From assembly GCA_009741485.1 (NCBI GenBank), contig CM019218.1, positions 32,798,387-32,862,386 of the forward strand: a stretch of DNA of 64,000 nt. The letters run 5' to 3'. Shown here piece after piece: positions 39,481-49,800 of this stretch. Position 1 is the first letter of the stretch, and each line of letters starts with the position of its first letter. Under the pieces are notes generated by a model that saw only the letters and a program-made list of their open reading frames with translations, was not told where the DNA came from and did no database searches. A program made the translations under genes and the position numbers. The DNA comes from Malurus cyaneus samueli (lineage: Eukaryota > Chordata > Aves > Passeriformes > Maluridae).

Positions 39481-40830
39481 ATTGAGGAAATGGGACTAGA
39501 TGCTAGAACTGGAAGTTGAACGGCTGCATTCTAGACTTGATCTTTTAGAGAGTTTCTGAACCACTTTGTCCTAGTTTAGCCATCCATAAAACAAAGGCAA
39601 TAATCCTTTCTTCACAGGGGCGTTGAGAGGTTTAATTAATTAATGTTTACAAAGTCCATTGAGATTTCTGACTGACATTTGAAGTAATTCAGAATACTTT
39701 TTAAATGCATTTGTTTCTTCTACTGCACTCAAATGTCTTCACATTAAAATATCCAAAGGAGAGGAAGATGAAAAGAAAAAATACAGAGATAGGTACACAA
39801 ACTAGTGGGGAAAAAACCCAACAACAATAAATTCAGCACTTCAAATCCACTGCTGTCTCATCAAAGCTGTCAGAATGCTACCATTTCTACAGATGAAGAA
39901 GAATGTGCTTGTCCAAACACCTGCCACTTTTACCTTGCAGATCTGTTAAACTTAGATATTTTTGTCTGTACCACCATATTGGTAAACAACAAGGTAATAA
40001 ATGGTAGAAATAACAGGCAGTCATCTCAAGTTGATTGGCTCACCAAAGGAAGTGAAGGGGAGAAGAGCAAAGAGATAAAAGCACCAAAAAGAAAACCAGA
40101 AAGTGATAAGAGAGTGCTGGACAGAGAAAGAGGCGAGTTGAGTAAGGAGAAGCCAGTCATTAATAAGGGACTCCACACACTGAGATATTCTATGAAATGC
40201 ATTCCCACAGATGCTCAGGTACTGGAAAACATTATTCAGAGAGACTAGTCTAGCATGAACAAGACCACACGTGTGCCCAAGTGCCAGAGACAAACTGACT
40301 ATTGGACGCTTTTAAACGCACAAGAACACACAAGGAGCTGCTTGATACCTGAGCTCGGATTTCTCAGTGCCCACATTGTCCCCCATCTCGGAGCAAAACC
40401 TTTGTGTGGCCGGTTTCTGTAGGGGGCGTTTGTGGGTTCTGAGATACAATCAAAACGCAGACAGAGGAAATGCAAATGTCATTCAGCTCCCGTTCATTGT
40501 CAGGAAGGACACATGAGGATAACACTGTACACTGCATCCCTCCCCTATTATGTGTCCTACTGCTTTTGTCCTAATTTATCCCATGCATAATTTATTTACA
40601 TGTGTATTGTTTCCCGATCAGCAACTTTAAAGAATAAGTGAAAATTATAAAATGTTGTATTAAACAAGTTGTCAACAAAATTGCAGATAGTGTCAGACAG
40701 CCAGAACCAATTCTGCTTCCTCCACATAGCCTTAGTACTTTAAGAGGCACACAGAGAAAAGCGAACCCAGCACTTGATGTCTATTGTTTCCTCCTCTCAC
40801 ACCCTCCAGGGGCGACGGGAGGAGAAGGGA

Positions 40831-40846
40831 GCTAATTATAAATGGC
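40831..40846. promoter_or_regulatory. MEF2-like site at the edge of the CpG island
   Basis: GCTAATTATAAATGGC includes CTAATTATAA, an exact fit to the MEF2 consensus YTA(A/T)4TAR. It lies about 2 kb inside intron 1 from the DPF3 start and duplicates the 16-mer at 9687-9702. MEF2A has, from memory, been reported as a regulator of DPF3 in muscle, which fits, but binding here is inferred. Confidence 0.35.
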
Positions 40847-41258
40847 CTCATCCTGTCCCCCCCGGCTTCAGCAGCAGCGGGATCGGGCCCCGATTCATTT
40901 AGACACAAGCAGCCTTTCGGCAGGAGCCGCCGCGACTGCTCAGAGCTCCACGGTGCCACGAAGTGCGAGGCGAGGCGGCAAGGTCCCGTCCGCCGCCGGG
41001 GCGGGGGCAGGGGCCGCCAGCCGTGCTCCCGTGGCCGCTCCCGGGAGCTCCCTGCCTTCCACCCGCCGTCCCCAGAGGCCACCGAGCCCGGGCTTCCCCG
41101 CTGGCGGCAGCAGCCGCGACCGGCGCACACGTCGCCGGCCCTCCGTGCCCAGGTGCGGAGCGGGTGCTGCGGCCCCGGGGTGCGCTGCCGGCGCCGAGAG
41201 CGCGGAGAGAAATCGCTCTCGCCAGCACAAGCGTCAAACCTGCCGTCGAACGGGAGGC

Positions 41259-41270
41259 GGGGGGGGGGGG
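41259..41270 (+). repeat. G12 run in the CpG island
   Basis: Twelve consecutive G preceded by GGGAGGC on the plus strand, able to form a G-quadruplex. The run is in DPF3 intron 1, where the transcribed RNA would carry C12. Confidence 0.85.
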
Positions 41271-41590
41271 TCACGCTGCCTCTTCCGCGCGGTTTTCAGA
41301 GCGCGTTCAGTCCCTCGACACCCACCCATGAGGATACTAGGACTTCTTTGATTAACCCTCTGCAACTGCGCTTCCCCCGTCCCCGTGGATGTTTATGCCT
41401 GAGAGGGCGAGTAAATGAAAGCAAAGGTTTATTCCGCCAGGACGGAGCAGGAAAGCTGATAAACATGTCAGCACCCCTTCCCAGCTCGAGGCTTTTCTTT
41501 CCCTCCGGATCGCAGAGAGACAGCGGCAGAAATCCCTGGAAAAACCTTCAAGTGTTTTTCCAACTCCAGCCGGAGAAGCCTGAGCGGGAG

Positions 41591-41624
41591 AAAAAAAAAA
41601 AAAAAAGAAAAAAAAAAAAAAAAA
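41591..41624 (+). repeat. Homopurine tract A16-G-A17 in the CpG island
   Basis: Thirty-four purines, all A except one G, embedded in otherwise GC-rich sequence. In the DPF3 transcript it is a U-rich tract in the first 1.2 kb of intron 1. Long A tracts exclude nucleosomes. Confidence 0.9.
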
Positions 41625-42788
41625 CTCGCAGCCCTAATTTAATCTCACAAAACTCGGAGGTATAAAAACACCCACTCAGCGCAGCCGGAAAGTGCAAACG
41701 AAGCGTCACCGCCAGGTACTCCGCTTCCCTGCTTTACTAGCAAGAGCGCTGCCCCCGTTAGCAGGCAAGTCGTTTCAAAAAGGTTAAGACAGCTCCTCTC
41801 CCCACATACGGTGCCAAATCCCACTCTCCCTAATGCCTTCAGGGATTAGCGGCGTGCGCTGCAGACCACAAGGAAAATAAAGGACGCGATCCAGAAGACG
41901 ACAACCGGCTCCAGCGGTGCCCCCTCGAAATCAGCCGGGGAACCCCGGAATACCTCCCCAGCGGGAATACCTGCCCCCTCCCTCCCTCCTTCCCTGGAGC
42001 TGGGGTCAGACCCCGTCCGCGCAGCCCTCGGCGGCTTGCGCCCGCTCTCAAGATGGAAACACAATCAACTCTCTTTGCCACTTTGAAAGCGAAAGCCTGT
42101 CATATGCAAAACAGATCTCCGGACTTCCTGCCCAAAATCAGCAACCGGCAGTCCCGAGTCATTCATTTCACCCAAGTCTGCTTCCCACCCTCTCCCCTTC
42201 GCTCCCTCTCCCATACGAGCGCCGAGACGCACCAGCAGAGCCCCAGCTGCCCCGCTTTCCGACCGCCCAGCCGAGAAGCGAGGGGGGCCGCTTCGTCAAG
42301 ACATTCCAACTCCCCAAAGATTTGCGGAGGCAACTCCGAGCCGCGGTGGGAGCGCGGAGGCACGGCGCACCGAGCGCCCCCGCGGGCCGGTCCGTGTCCG
42401 CCGAGCGCGGTGGCGGGGCCGCCCGCCGGGCAGCGAGGGCAGGACGCTGTCAAGTGCGCGCACCCCCGCGGGACGCGGCCGCCGCCGACCCCGCGCTGCG
42501 CCCCGGGAGCGCCGGAGGGCTCCCCGCCGCCGCCCGCCGCCCCTTCTCCCCCCTCCCCGCCCCGGGCGCCAATTAACCCAACAATTTTTTCCTCGTTAAT
42601 TTCGGCGCGAGCCGTGGGGATGTGTTGCACAAAAAAACGAGCGAGTCGCTGGGGCAGAAAGGAGGGCGGGAGGAGGGACCCGCCGGGAGGCTGCCGGCAC
42701 CCGGCTCCGGCTGGCAGTCGGCGCCGGAAAGGCGCCTTTTTTCATATTTAAACCACGCGGAATATGTACATTTTTGATTCCTACTTAC

Positions 42789-42820
42789 GCTTTCAGGGGG
42801 TTGTGAATGACAGTCGCCAT
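42789..42820 (-). CDS. DPF3: DPF3 first coding exon (partial gene)
   Basis: DPF3 (BAF45C) is a subunit of the BAF (SWI/SNF) chromatin remodelling complex that reads acetylated and methylated histone H3 through C-terminal tandem PHD fingers. It acts in the nucleus and is prominent in heart and skeletal muscle. Only its first coding exon is here. Read on the minus strand from an ATG at 42820-42818, it gives MATVIHNPLK and then GC, the first two bases of an Ala codon, before the donor GTAAGT at 42788. Vertebrate DPF3 begins with these residues followed by Ala and Leu, with a phase-2 break in that Ala codon. DPF1 starts MATVIPxPL and DPF2 starts MAAVVEN, so this is DPF3. The start context is strong (A at -3, G at +4). 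The exon codes only the tip of the Requiem/DPF N-terminal domain. The C2H2 finger and PHD fingers must lie beyond the left edge. Confidence 0.93.
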
Positions 42821-42823
42821 TTT
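42813..42823 (-). promoter_or_regulatory. YY1 motif overlapping the DPF3 start codon
   Basis: On the minus strand the sequence around the start codon is AAAATGGCGAC, close to the YY1 consensus AAnATGGCGGC. YY1 motifs at or just downstream of the start site are common in TATA-less CpG promoters, sometimes overlapping the first ATG as here. Binding is inferred from the motif alone. Confidence 0.55.
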
Positions 42824-42960
42824 GCTACAATGTAACAGAATATTGTGTCTCGGAGTTCTAAAGGTTCGCTCAGGGGAAGCGGCCAGCCAATGGCAGCGCG
42901 GCATACCGGCCCGCCAGCCAATGGCGCGGCGGGGGCGGGGCCGGGGCGCTGCTAGTTATT
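42821..42960 (-). promoter_or_regulatory. DPF3: DPF3 core promoter and 5' UTR
   Basis: The 140 bp upstream of the DPF3 ATG form a TATA-less CpG-island promoter. They hold CCAAT boxes on the plus strand at 42887-42891 and 42918-42922 (inverted relative to DPF3, which NF-Y tolerates) and a GC box (GGGGGCGGGGCC) at 42931-42942. The CCAAT boxes are 31 bp apart, about three helical turns, a spacing typical of paired NF-Y sites. NF-Y boxes usually lie 50-100 bp upstream of initiation, which puts the minus-strand start near 42830-42860 and gives a short 5' UTR. The exact start is inferred. Confidence 0.75.
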
Positions 42961-43466
42961 AGGGGAGCTGTCAAAGCCCAGAGGTCACTCCCTCTCCCTG
43001 GAACTGGCGGCGAGCAGGTCTTAAAGGGGCAGCGCCGCCGCCGGGGCCGCCGCCGCTCCGGGGGGCACGCCGGGCTCCAGCGCGGCCAGGACGGCACTTC
43101 CCCACCGCGCTCCGGCCCCGGTTCGAACACGCCGCACCGGGAGGGGAAAGCCGGGCTCCCTCCTCGTCCCTCGCAGCGTCGCCGCTGCCCCCCCGTTTCC
43201 CAGGCGGCGAGCCCCGCCGGGGGGAACGAGCCCCCGCCGCCCGCTTGCTCCGCACGCTGCCCGGCGGCGTCCTTCCCCTGCTGCTTCCCTTTCTCCACAG
43301 CCGCGCTCCCCGCCAGGTCTCCGTGAGCCGCCGGTTCTGGCAGCGGCTTCAGGGCAGCGCCGCTCCCGCTCCCCCTCCCCCAGGAATTTCGCTCTCTCTG
43401 TCAGTCATCCCGGCCCGCAGCCCCTGCGCCCTTACATAACGCACGGCGGCCAGACCGCCCGCCCGG

Positions 43467-43496
43467 CCCTGCACAGCCCTGCACAGCCCTGCTCCT
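43467..43496 (+). repeat. 10-bp tandem repeat, three copies
   Basis: GCCCTGCACA is repeated twice and followed by a third copy, GCCCTGCTCC. It sits in the upstream part of the CpG island, about 650 bp from the DPF3 start codon. Confidence 0.85.
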
Positions 43497-43704
43497 CTCT
43501 CCCACAGAGCAACTTCTGCGGAGCCGGGCCCCCGCCTCAAAGGGGGCACAGAGAGCCGCGTGGGGGAAGAGCCCTGACCCGCGTTTCATCGGACATTCAG
43601 CCCTGAGACGAGACACAAGCGGGAGGCTGGACCCCGGAGCGCGGCAGGGAGCAGGCAGAGCCCATTCCTGGGGAGGCAGCGAACTCCAGGAAGTCTGGGC
43701 TTAC

Positions 43705-43860
43705 CTGCAACTAATTAAATGAGCTTGCGAATGAATTATGGAGCATGACCCAAGTGATTTAAGAGGTGTCAATCCTGATCTCACTCTCAGAAGTAAATCG
43801 ACTGAAGTTCACGAAATTGTTCCAGTGTAAATTAGGCGTCAACAAGAGCAGAATCAAACA
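43705..43860 (-). other. Possible alternative upstream exon of DPF3 (donor only)
   Basis: At the upstream edge of the CpG island the minus strand reads TTGCAG|GTAAGC, a consensus donor with the exon ending at 43705. No start site or acceptor is evident. The sequence behind it, to about 43860, is ATTA-rich and non-repetitive, so the block could also be a conserved element. An alternative non-coding first exon is one explanation, and chance is another. Confidence 0.2.
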
Positions 43861-46800
43861 AAGAAGTTTTCTCCGTGTCTGATAGTAATGTCAGCTTTGT
43901 CTTCTCATAGTTTTCTCCCTCTCAAAGGTCTTTTCTCACCTCAGGCATCCTCTATTCCTCTAAAAAACACAAACAACCACCACCAAAACTAAGCCTGCAT
44001 CCCCGTTCTTTGCATCTATACATTCAGAAGAAATTCAACTAAAGATTATTAAAACACAGTACTGTCAAAGCAATAAAAGAGAGGAAACTAGCAAAACAAT
44101 TTGATAACGAATAATGGAAGGAGTGATGTTCATGAGATGTTAACAGAAGTAGAGATAGAAATCTTCCTGAGCTAGTGGGCTGAACTAGTAAAAGTAAAGA
44201 AAACCAAAATCTCTCTTGCTCAACTTTTTGACAAAATAAAACTTTCCAAATCTGGGCTGAAAGAGAAAAGGAAGAGGAATGGAGACCAGAGAGATTATAA
44301 TTATTATTCACCGTAGGGCAGGGACACAAGTGTAATGCAGTGGTTTCCCATTTATTAAGGATTCACCAGAAGTCTGCAGAAAGTTAAAATTTAAGATCTG
44401 TCTAGGGTCCTCTTTCCAAAACATTGCCTATTCCAACTACTAGGTCAACTTAGGTACTGTGCCAGGCATATATCCCTGGAGGGAATCATCTCTTCCATCA
44501 AAGCAATCTAAGCCATTTGGTTACAGGCACTGCTTAGGAGAAATAAGCTTTCTGTCAGCTGGAGAGTTGCCAGGATGCTGAGCTCTGTCCCAAAACAGTT
44601 CTGGGAAGTAATCTTTAAGAACGTTCCATTATTGTATTACATTATATTATTTAATATAGTAGTGGTCCAGGTGACATTGAATGTGACTTCAGACCCTCCT
44701 GCTCAGTACTCTCACTGCTCACAGGAAAAGCTAACCACAAACTGCCAACTTGTCATAAGCACACTGTTGATGTGCACACTGCAAGGAAACAAAGGGCTTA
44801 GCATGCACCTGAGCTGGTGACCACGGCCTAGCAACCTACATCCCATCTCACTGCTAGGAGAATTTCTGGTTGGACTGCTCTTTATTGTTGTGAGATTCGC
44901 TTAATGGCAAACACTTGAGCACTTACTGTAGGATGGGCAATATTCACTTGTGCGATAACAATGGTTTTGCTTCACACATAAGGAAAAAAAAAAGAGCTGA
45001 GGACTGTATCACACCGCAGAACAGGAGACAGATTTGTGTTACTGAGAGAAGGCACCAAAATCCAGCCAAGCTCTAAAAAACCCTGAGATTTTCTAATGCA
45101 AACTGGTGACATTTTCAGATAATTAAGAATTTCGTTGGAGGTCATTTTTAGGAGTTAAATGAGTCCCTCCAGTCCAGTTTTGCTGGATATATAGGTCCAT
45201 TCCTGCTGTGCAGGCAAAGAGCTCTTGGTGCAGCTTGCCAGGGACTGTACTGCAAAAACAGGATTAAGCCACACATGCTTCCCTGGCTGCTCCTGTTATT
45301 CAGACGTTGGGCCTTTATCAGCTACCAGCAAAAGCAACAAACAGTGAGAACAGGCACAGATGACCTTGGATTGTTGATAGCCCTTTTCCCAGGCAGACCC
45401 CACATTCCTGCCTAGGAGAACCAGTCAACAGCACTGCCTTGCTCAGAGGAATCTCCAGGACGCTCAAGGACAGAGCTGCCACATCAGAGCAGTGGGAAGT
45501 CTCACCCGCGGTAACAAAGACATCAGGCTCTGCTCACATGTCCATATAATTTTCCCAGTGTGTTTCATGTAGAATCCCACAACAGTTAGATTGCCATTTT
45601 AGCTGAAAGAAAAGGCACGGAGAACTGACTGGCATTTCACTTGTAATGAACTACAGAACTTGTTTACATGTTCATTATTTGCGAGTAGGGGGAACATTAC
45701 AAACCTATACTAATAAAAATTTTACACCACCCCATAATTGCCTCCATTTTCACATACACACCAGACCATCACCGGTAGACCATTTATTACCTAAATTTTA
45801 GATTAATTTTTTTTCTAATTTTAGTGCACCATAAGTCTCTAATCAGTAGTGTTACTATCGTTTATATCCCACAGGACCAACAAAGCTGAAACACACTCTG
45901 TTACATAAACACTAAATTACAACTTCAGTACTTTTACATTTGTACCTAGTTACTGTTAGTTTTATTCACACTCACTTGAAATAGAACAAGGAGGCTGCAA
46001 GAAAATACAAATAATTTAAAAGTATATGGCATAAAAAACTCTAGGTGTGCATATTCTTAACAAGAGCTTTCCAAATGTTTGGACAGCCAACACACAAATT
46101 TTAAAAAAGAAAGGCAAGTTTTGTCATAAATCTACTGGGGTAGCACGTATTGCATTGAGACAAGGCCTAAGCACGCTGCATCTACAGGGTTAGAGTGAGC
46201 AGGGCTTTAGAAGAGAGCTCACCACCACAGCTCCAGCCTCTGACACAGAACGGCAGCTTGTCTCCACCCAAGTAGAAGAAACACTGTGTCATATCTTCTC
46301 AGTCTATTGGAAAGTGCCAAGATTCATGGATCATAATGCTGCTCTCCTGATCCACCTCAGTTTCAAACATTTGTACTATTTACATAACACAAGTGCATTG
46401 ATACTTTTTGTGAGGTCTCAACAATATTCCTGTTCACCCTGAAAAGCCTTATTTTGGCTGACTATTTCACTATGAAAGAATTCTTATCCTGTATTTACTA
46501 TCTTCTGCTTTCCTTTTATCTTACAAAGTTTTAATGTAGAGTTGCTGTTTTCTGGAGGGAGGGAAAGTTAGGTTCTTATACATTCCTGAACTCCTGTGAA
46601 TCGGAAACTGAAACAAACTAGACACCAACATTGAAAGCCACAAATCTGATTTTATATGGAGGGAAACATAAAAAAGCTCAAAAAGAAGTGGCTTCTGGTA
46701 GATTAACAACTGTTTAATGTTCTCAGATAATTCCAATGATTTACAATTTTCTTTTATTCATATATATTAATATTCAAAGTATTAGATTCATATAGGTCTA

Positions 46801-49800
46801 AATAAGACAGTGTGCTGTAACGTAGCTTGTCACAGCAAAACAGGGCCCCACATGCACAGATATCCTGCAAGAGATTTGAAGCTTTAACCCCTTTTTATTT
46901 ATTAAAGCTGTGCAGGCTTCTCTCACACACTGTTTTTTGTCAGCCCTCCTCCTCCCTTTCTTTGATCTTTACCAATAGTTGCTTAGCTGAAAGAGGAGGA
47001 AAAGATATCAGAGTGTCAATGTTACAGACTCAACACCAGCCCTCTACAGACACATCACCAGAAAAAAAAAAACGTAGTCAGCATAACAAAGATAACTAGG
47101 GAGTTAAACAGTGTAAAAATTGGCACCAACAGTTCATTCTTCACAACTTTGGGTATTGTACTGATGAAAGGGACCGCAATTTTTTTTTTAAGCAAAATTT
47201 CCCAGGTATGACTGTAGCAAAAATTCTGGGATGCCTTCAGTCTATCTTGATTTCAGGCCTGACACTGACATCCCAGTTTTAACTTTTGTATGCACTATTC
47301 AGTTCTCTAACAAGTACACCTGAATTACTTGTATGCTGATGTCTGGACTCAAGTCCCTTTATTTTTTAATGGATATTTTGTTAAAATAAATACACTAAGG
47401 AGGAGTCTCTACTAGTAAGAAGTTACATTGAGGCTTCAATCTGAAGCTTTCAAAAGTTTGGGGAGACAGAAGTTGTTTAAGTTTCCAGAGTCTGGCTCAA
47501 GTCTGTCCCTGGTTTAACAAACTGCTGAAAATCTATTTAGTGTGGCTTCCAGAAGATGCTTTGTCGTGTATTATTTTTAAATTTCCCCAACAGTAGCAAA
47601 TACTGATATGAACAAGCTGCTTCAAAAGGTCAGTACAAGTCTTTCTGGTAGCCACTGCAAAACCTAGTAATAGTAGGAAAAGGACTCTAATAAAACAGAC
47701 ACATGCTCTGAAGAACTCACATTCAGTAACTATGATTGTCCTCTTCTTGAGGGGAATCACTGGTAAAACTTAGATGGGACAAAACTGAGTATCCATCATG
47801 AAGCACATGATTTACACATCCAGAGACCCTGGCCTGTCTGCCTTAGTTCTTAAGTAAATAACTAGCTGGGAAAAAAATAAAGTAAAAAAAAATAAATTTA
47901 AGAATAAAGAAAAAGGCAAACTCTTTGGGAGCCCTTTTCACTCTTTATTGCATTAAAGGCAGGAAAAAAATGTTTCTACAATACATCCTTCAATGGGATA
48001 CAGAGATGCTACCCTGTTTCATCTGAAATAGTGCTGTCTCCATCCTCTTATTCCTAGTGCAAGGATGAAAGTGAGTTTCTAAGGTCACTTAAACCTTGGA
48101 GGGAGCAGGTGGTATAGTTTAGGGAACAATTAATAGATGACCTGACCCTCCAGAAAAGTTCCTCATTGCTACTCCACACAAAGTCCAGGGATATTGTTTA
48201 CCTATTGTTTTTAACCATCTTTAAACAAAAACTTCAAACAGGGTCCAAAAGTGGTACAACCTGACTTCGAACAACATGACTTCCTCTTGCCATGAGGAGA
48301 AAACAGAATGTAATACCTTGCTAATCGATCTTATCTCTAATAAGCACAGAGCACAGAACATAATTATGATTCTAAGAGAGGTTTAACATTTGGATTGAGC
48401 ATAATGAATAGCATTCTACCTGAGAAAATTAAGAGCTGTGAAAAACAAACTGCCACATTCATTCAAAGAAAGCGCTAACTTTGAATCTGCTGTTGATTTG
48501 AACAGCTTCACCTTTCCTTCCTTACTGATGAGACCACTGCAAAGCAAGGAATGAGTATTTTGCTATGACTATCTGCTTACTCCACTATGGAGATTTTTTT
48601 TTTATAGAGTAGGCAGAAATGAGCTGCCCAGACTTAAATGTAATGATTGCAATTGTTTTCATTCAATAGTCAAGCTTTCTTGTTTACAGGGGGAATTTTG
48701 GTCTTTGGAACAAACACTATCATAAGTAAGCTGCTTTTGTAGCACATGCAGAAGTTATACAGCTAACAACAAAACCAGTCTTTTTAACTATATGGAAAAT
48801 AAGATTCAGCATGAAAATATCTCACCTGCTAATGGTTTTGAGGTTTTTTTTTTTATTTTAATATTATTTCTGAAATGCTTTTAATTTCAAGGGGTTTTAA
48901 AAATAATTTTAGTAACATCTTCAATGGTTTCACCCCTCTTCCATATAAATACAAAAAAACTCACAGTATTGCATTCTTTATTTTTTTTCTTTCCTTGTGT
49001 TTTGTTCCATTACTTTCAGAATAATCTGTAACTTAAAATATCTTCTACTCTGTAAAAATTCAAAGTAAGAAAAATAAAATCTGATAGGGTGACTGCATTG
49101 GAAAGAAAAACATCCACATAAACAGCAGTTTACAATTAGTGAGGGGATAAGAAGGCACTAGCTCATTTTATTACATTGATTGGCCAAACACCAGAGGAAA
49201 ATGCAAGTAAGGAGTAAATAAGACTATTTTAGCTATGTTTTAAATCCTGCTAAATAGAACCAGCTTTAAAAGTGGCCCAAAGTTGTTTTCCATTTCCTAT
49301 CCAACTTTACTTTGGTAGAGGAGAGAAACAACAAAGTTGTGGACTCACCTGCCTAAAATACCCTTTAGGTCAACTTTAAAACTTGATGACTTCAAATTTC
49401 AGTGAACAAATGCAGTACTAGTATAGTATAAAATGATCCCGGTAACCCATTAGAGTCAGTTATTGCAGTCAATGCCACAATGGAGCCAGCCCTGATTTAC
49501 TTGCTCCCAAGCCTCCCCAAGTGAAGCCCATGGAAATAATCTGACACAAATTTCCCCAAGCCAAACAGGATCTCGGGTCAGAATTCTCTCCTTCAGAATA
49601 ACTTTGCTGATACTTTTTAACAGAGATAACCACATTGGCAAAGTCCCTTACATAAAACCACCACTACCACAGGCAGTGTGCTATTTGTTGAACTTTCTTT
49701 TTGCCTCTTGTTCTTTTGTTTTTTAAGTAAGAGTGGATCAGCTTTGCTGTCAAGACACCTCCTTCAAATGCAGTAGCCACCTCTATAGCAGGAAGCTCTG

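Larger units (their letters stand above)
25096..40779. other. Intron sequence without recognisable genes or repeats
   Basis: About 15.7 kb of unique intron. The longest frames (162 codons at 25130-25618 plus, 147 codons at 39805-40248 plus) show no domain and no convincing splice sites. Blocks at 26880-27050, 34262-34420 and 39300-39480 are rich in ATTA cores and look like possible conserved elements. Otherwise I see nothing. Confidence 0.55.
1..42788 (-). other. DPF3: DPF3 intron 1 (5' portion)
   Basis: Everything to the left of the exon 1 donor at 42788 is intron 1 of DPF3 in the minus-strand transcript. The next DPF3 exon should encode a segment beginning LGDQFYKEAIEHC. I looked on the minus strand for its most recognisable stretches (the LPFLDSQTG and YIWMEKRHRGPG regions) and did not find them, so the intron appears to continue past position 1. 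The first intron of DPF3 is also very long in mammals. Apart from the repeats and candidate elements listed, it is unique AT-rich sequence. Confidence 0.8.
40780..43660. promoter_or_regulatory. CpG island spanning the DPF3 promoter and start of intron 1
   Basis: The DNA changes abruptly from AT-rich intron to GC-rich sequence with frequent CpG, then returns to AT-rich after about 43.66 kb. The richest parts are roughly 40.86-41.29 and 42.23-43.60 kb. The island covers the DPF3 promoter, exon 1 and about 2 kb of intron 1. An island this broad is typical of developmental chromatin and transcription regulators and is often a Polycomb or bivalent domain; that is inference. It also contains a homopurine A/G tract, a run of 12 G and a 10-bp tandem repeat, listed separately. 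Many long frames cross it (up to 293 codons), but they are low-complexity Arg/Pro/Ala/Gly frames expected of GC-rich DNA. Confidence 0.85.

Noticed and set aside
39805..40248. 147-codon plus-strand frame
   Set aside because: Lys/Asn-rich, as AT-rich DNA gives, with no motif or homology I recognise.
40784..41665. 293-codon plus-strand frame, and other long frames across 40.7-43.6 kb
   Set aside because: They lie in a CpG island where stop codons are rare. Composition is Arg/Pro/Gly/Ala low complexity, all frames are open together, and the DPF3 promoter explains the region.
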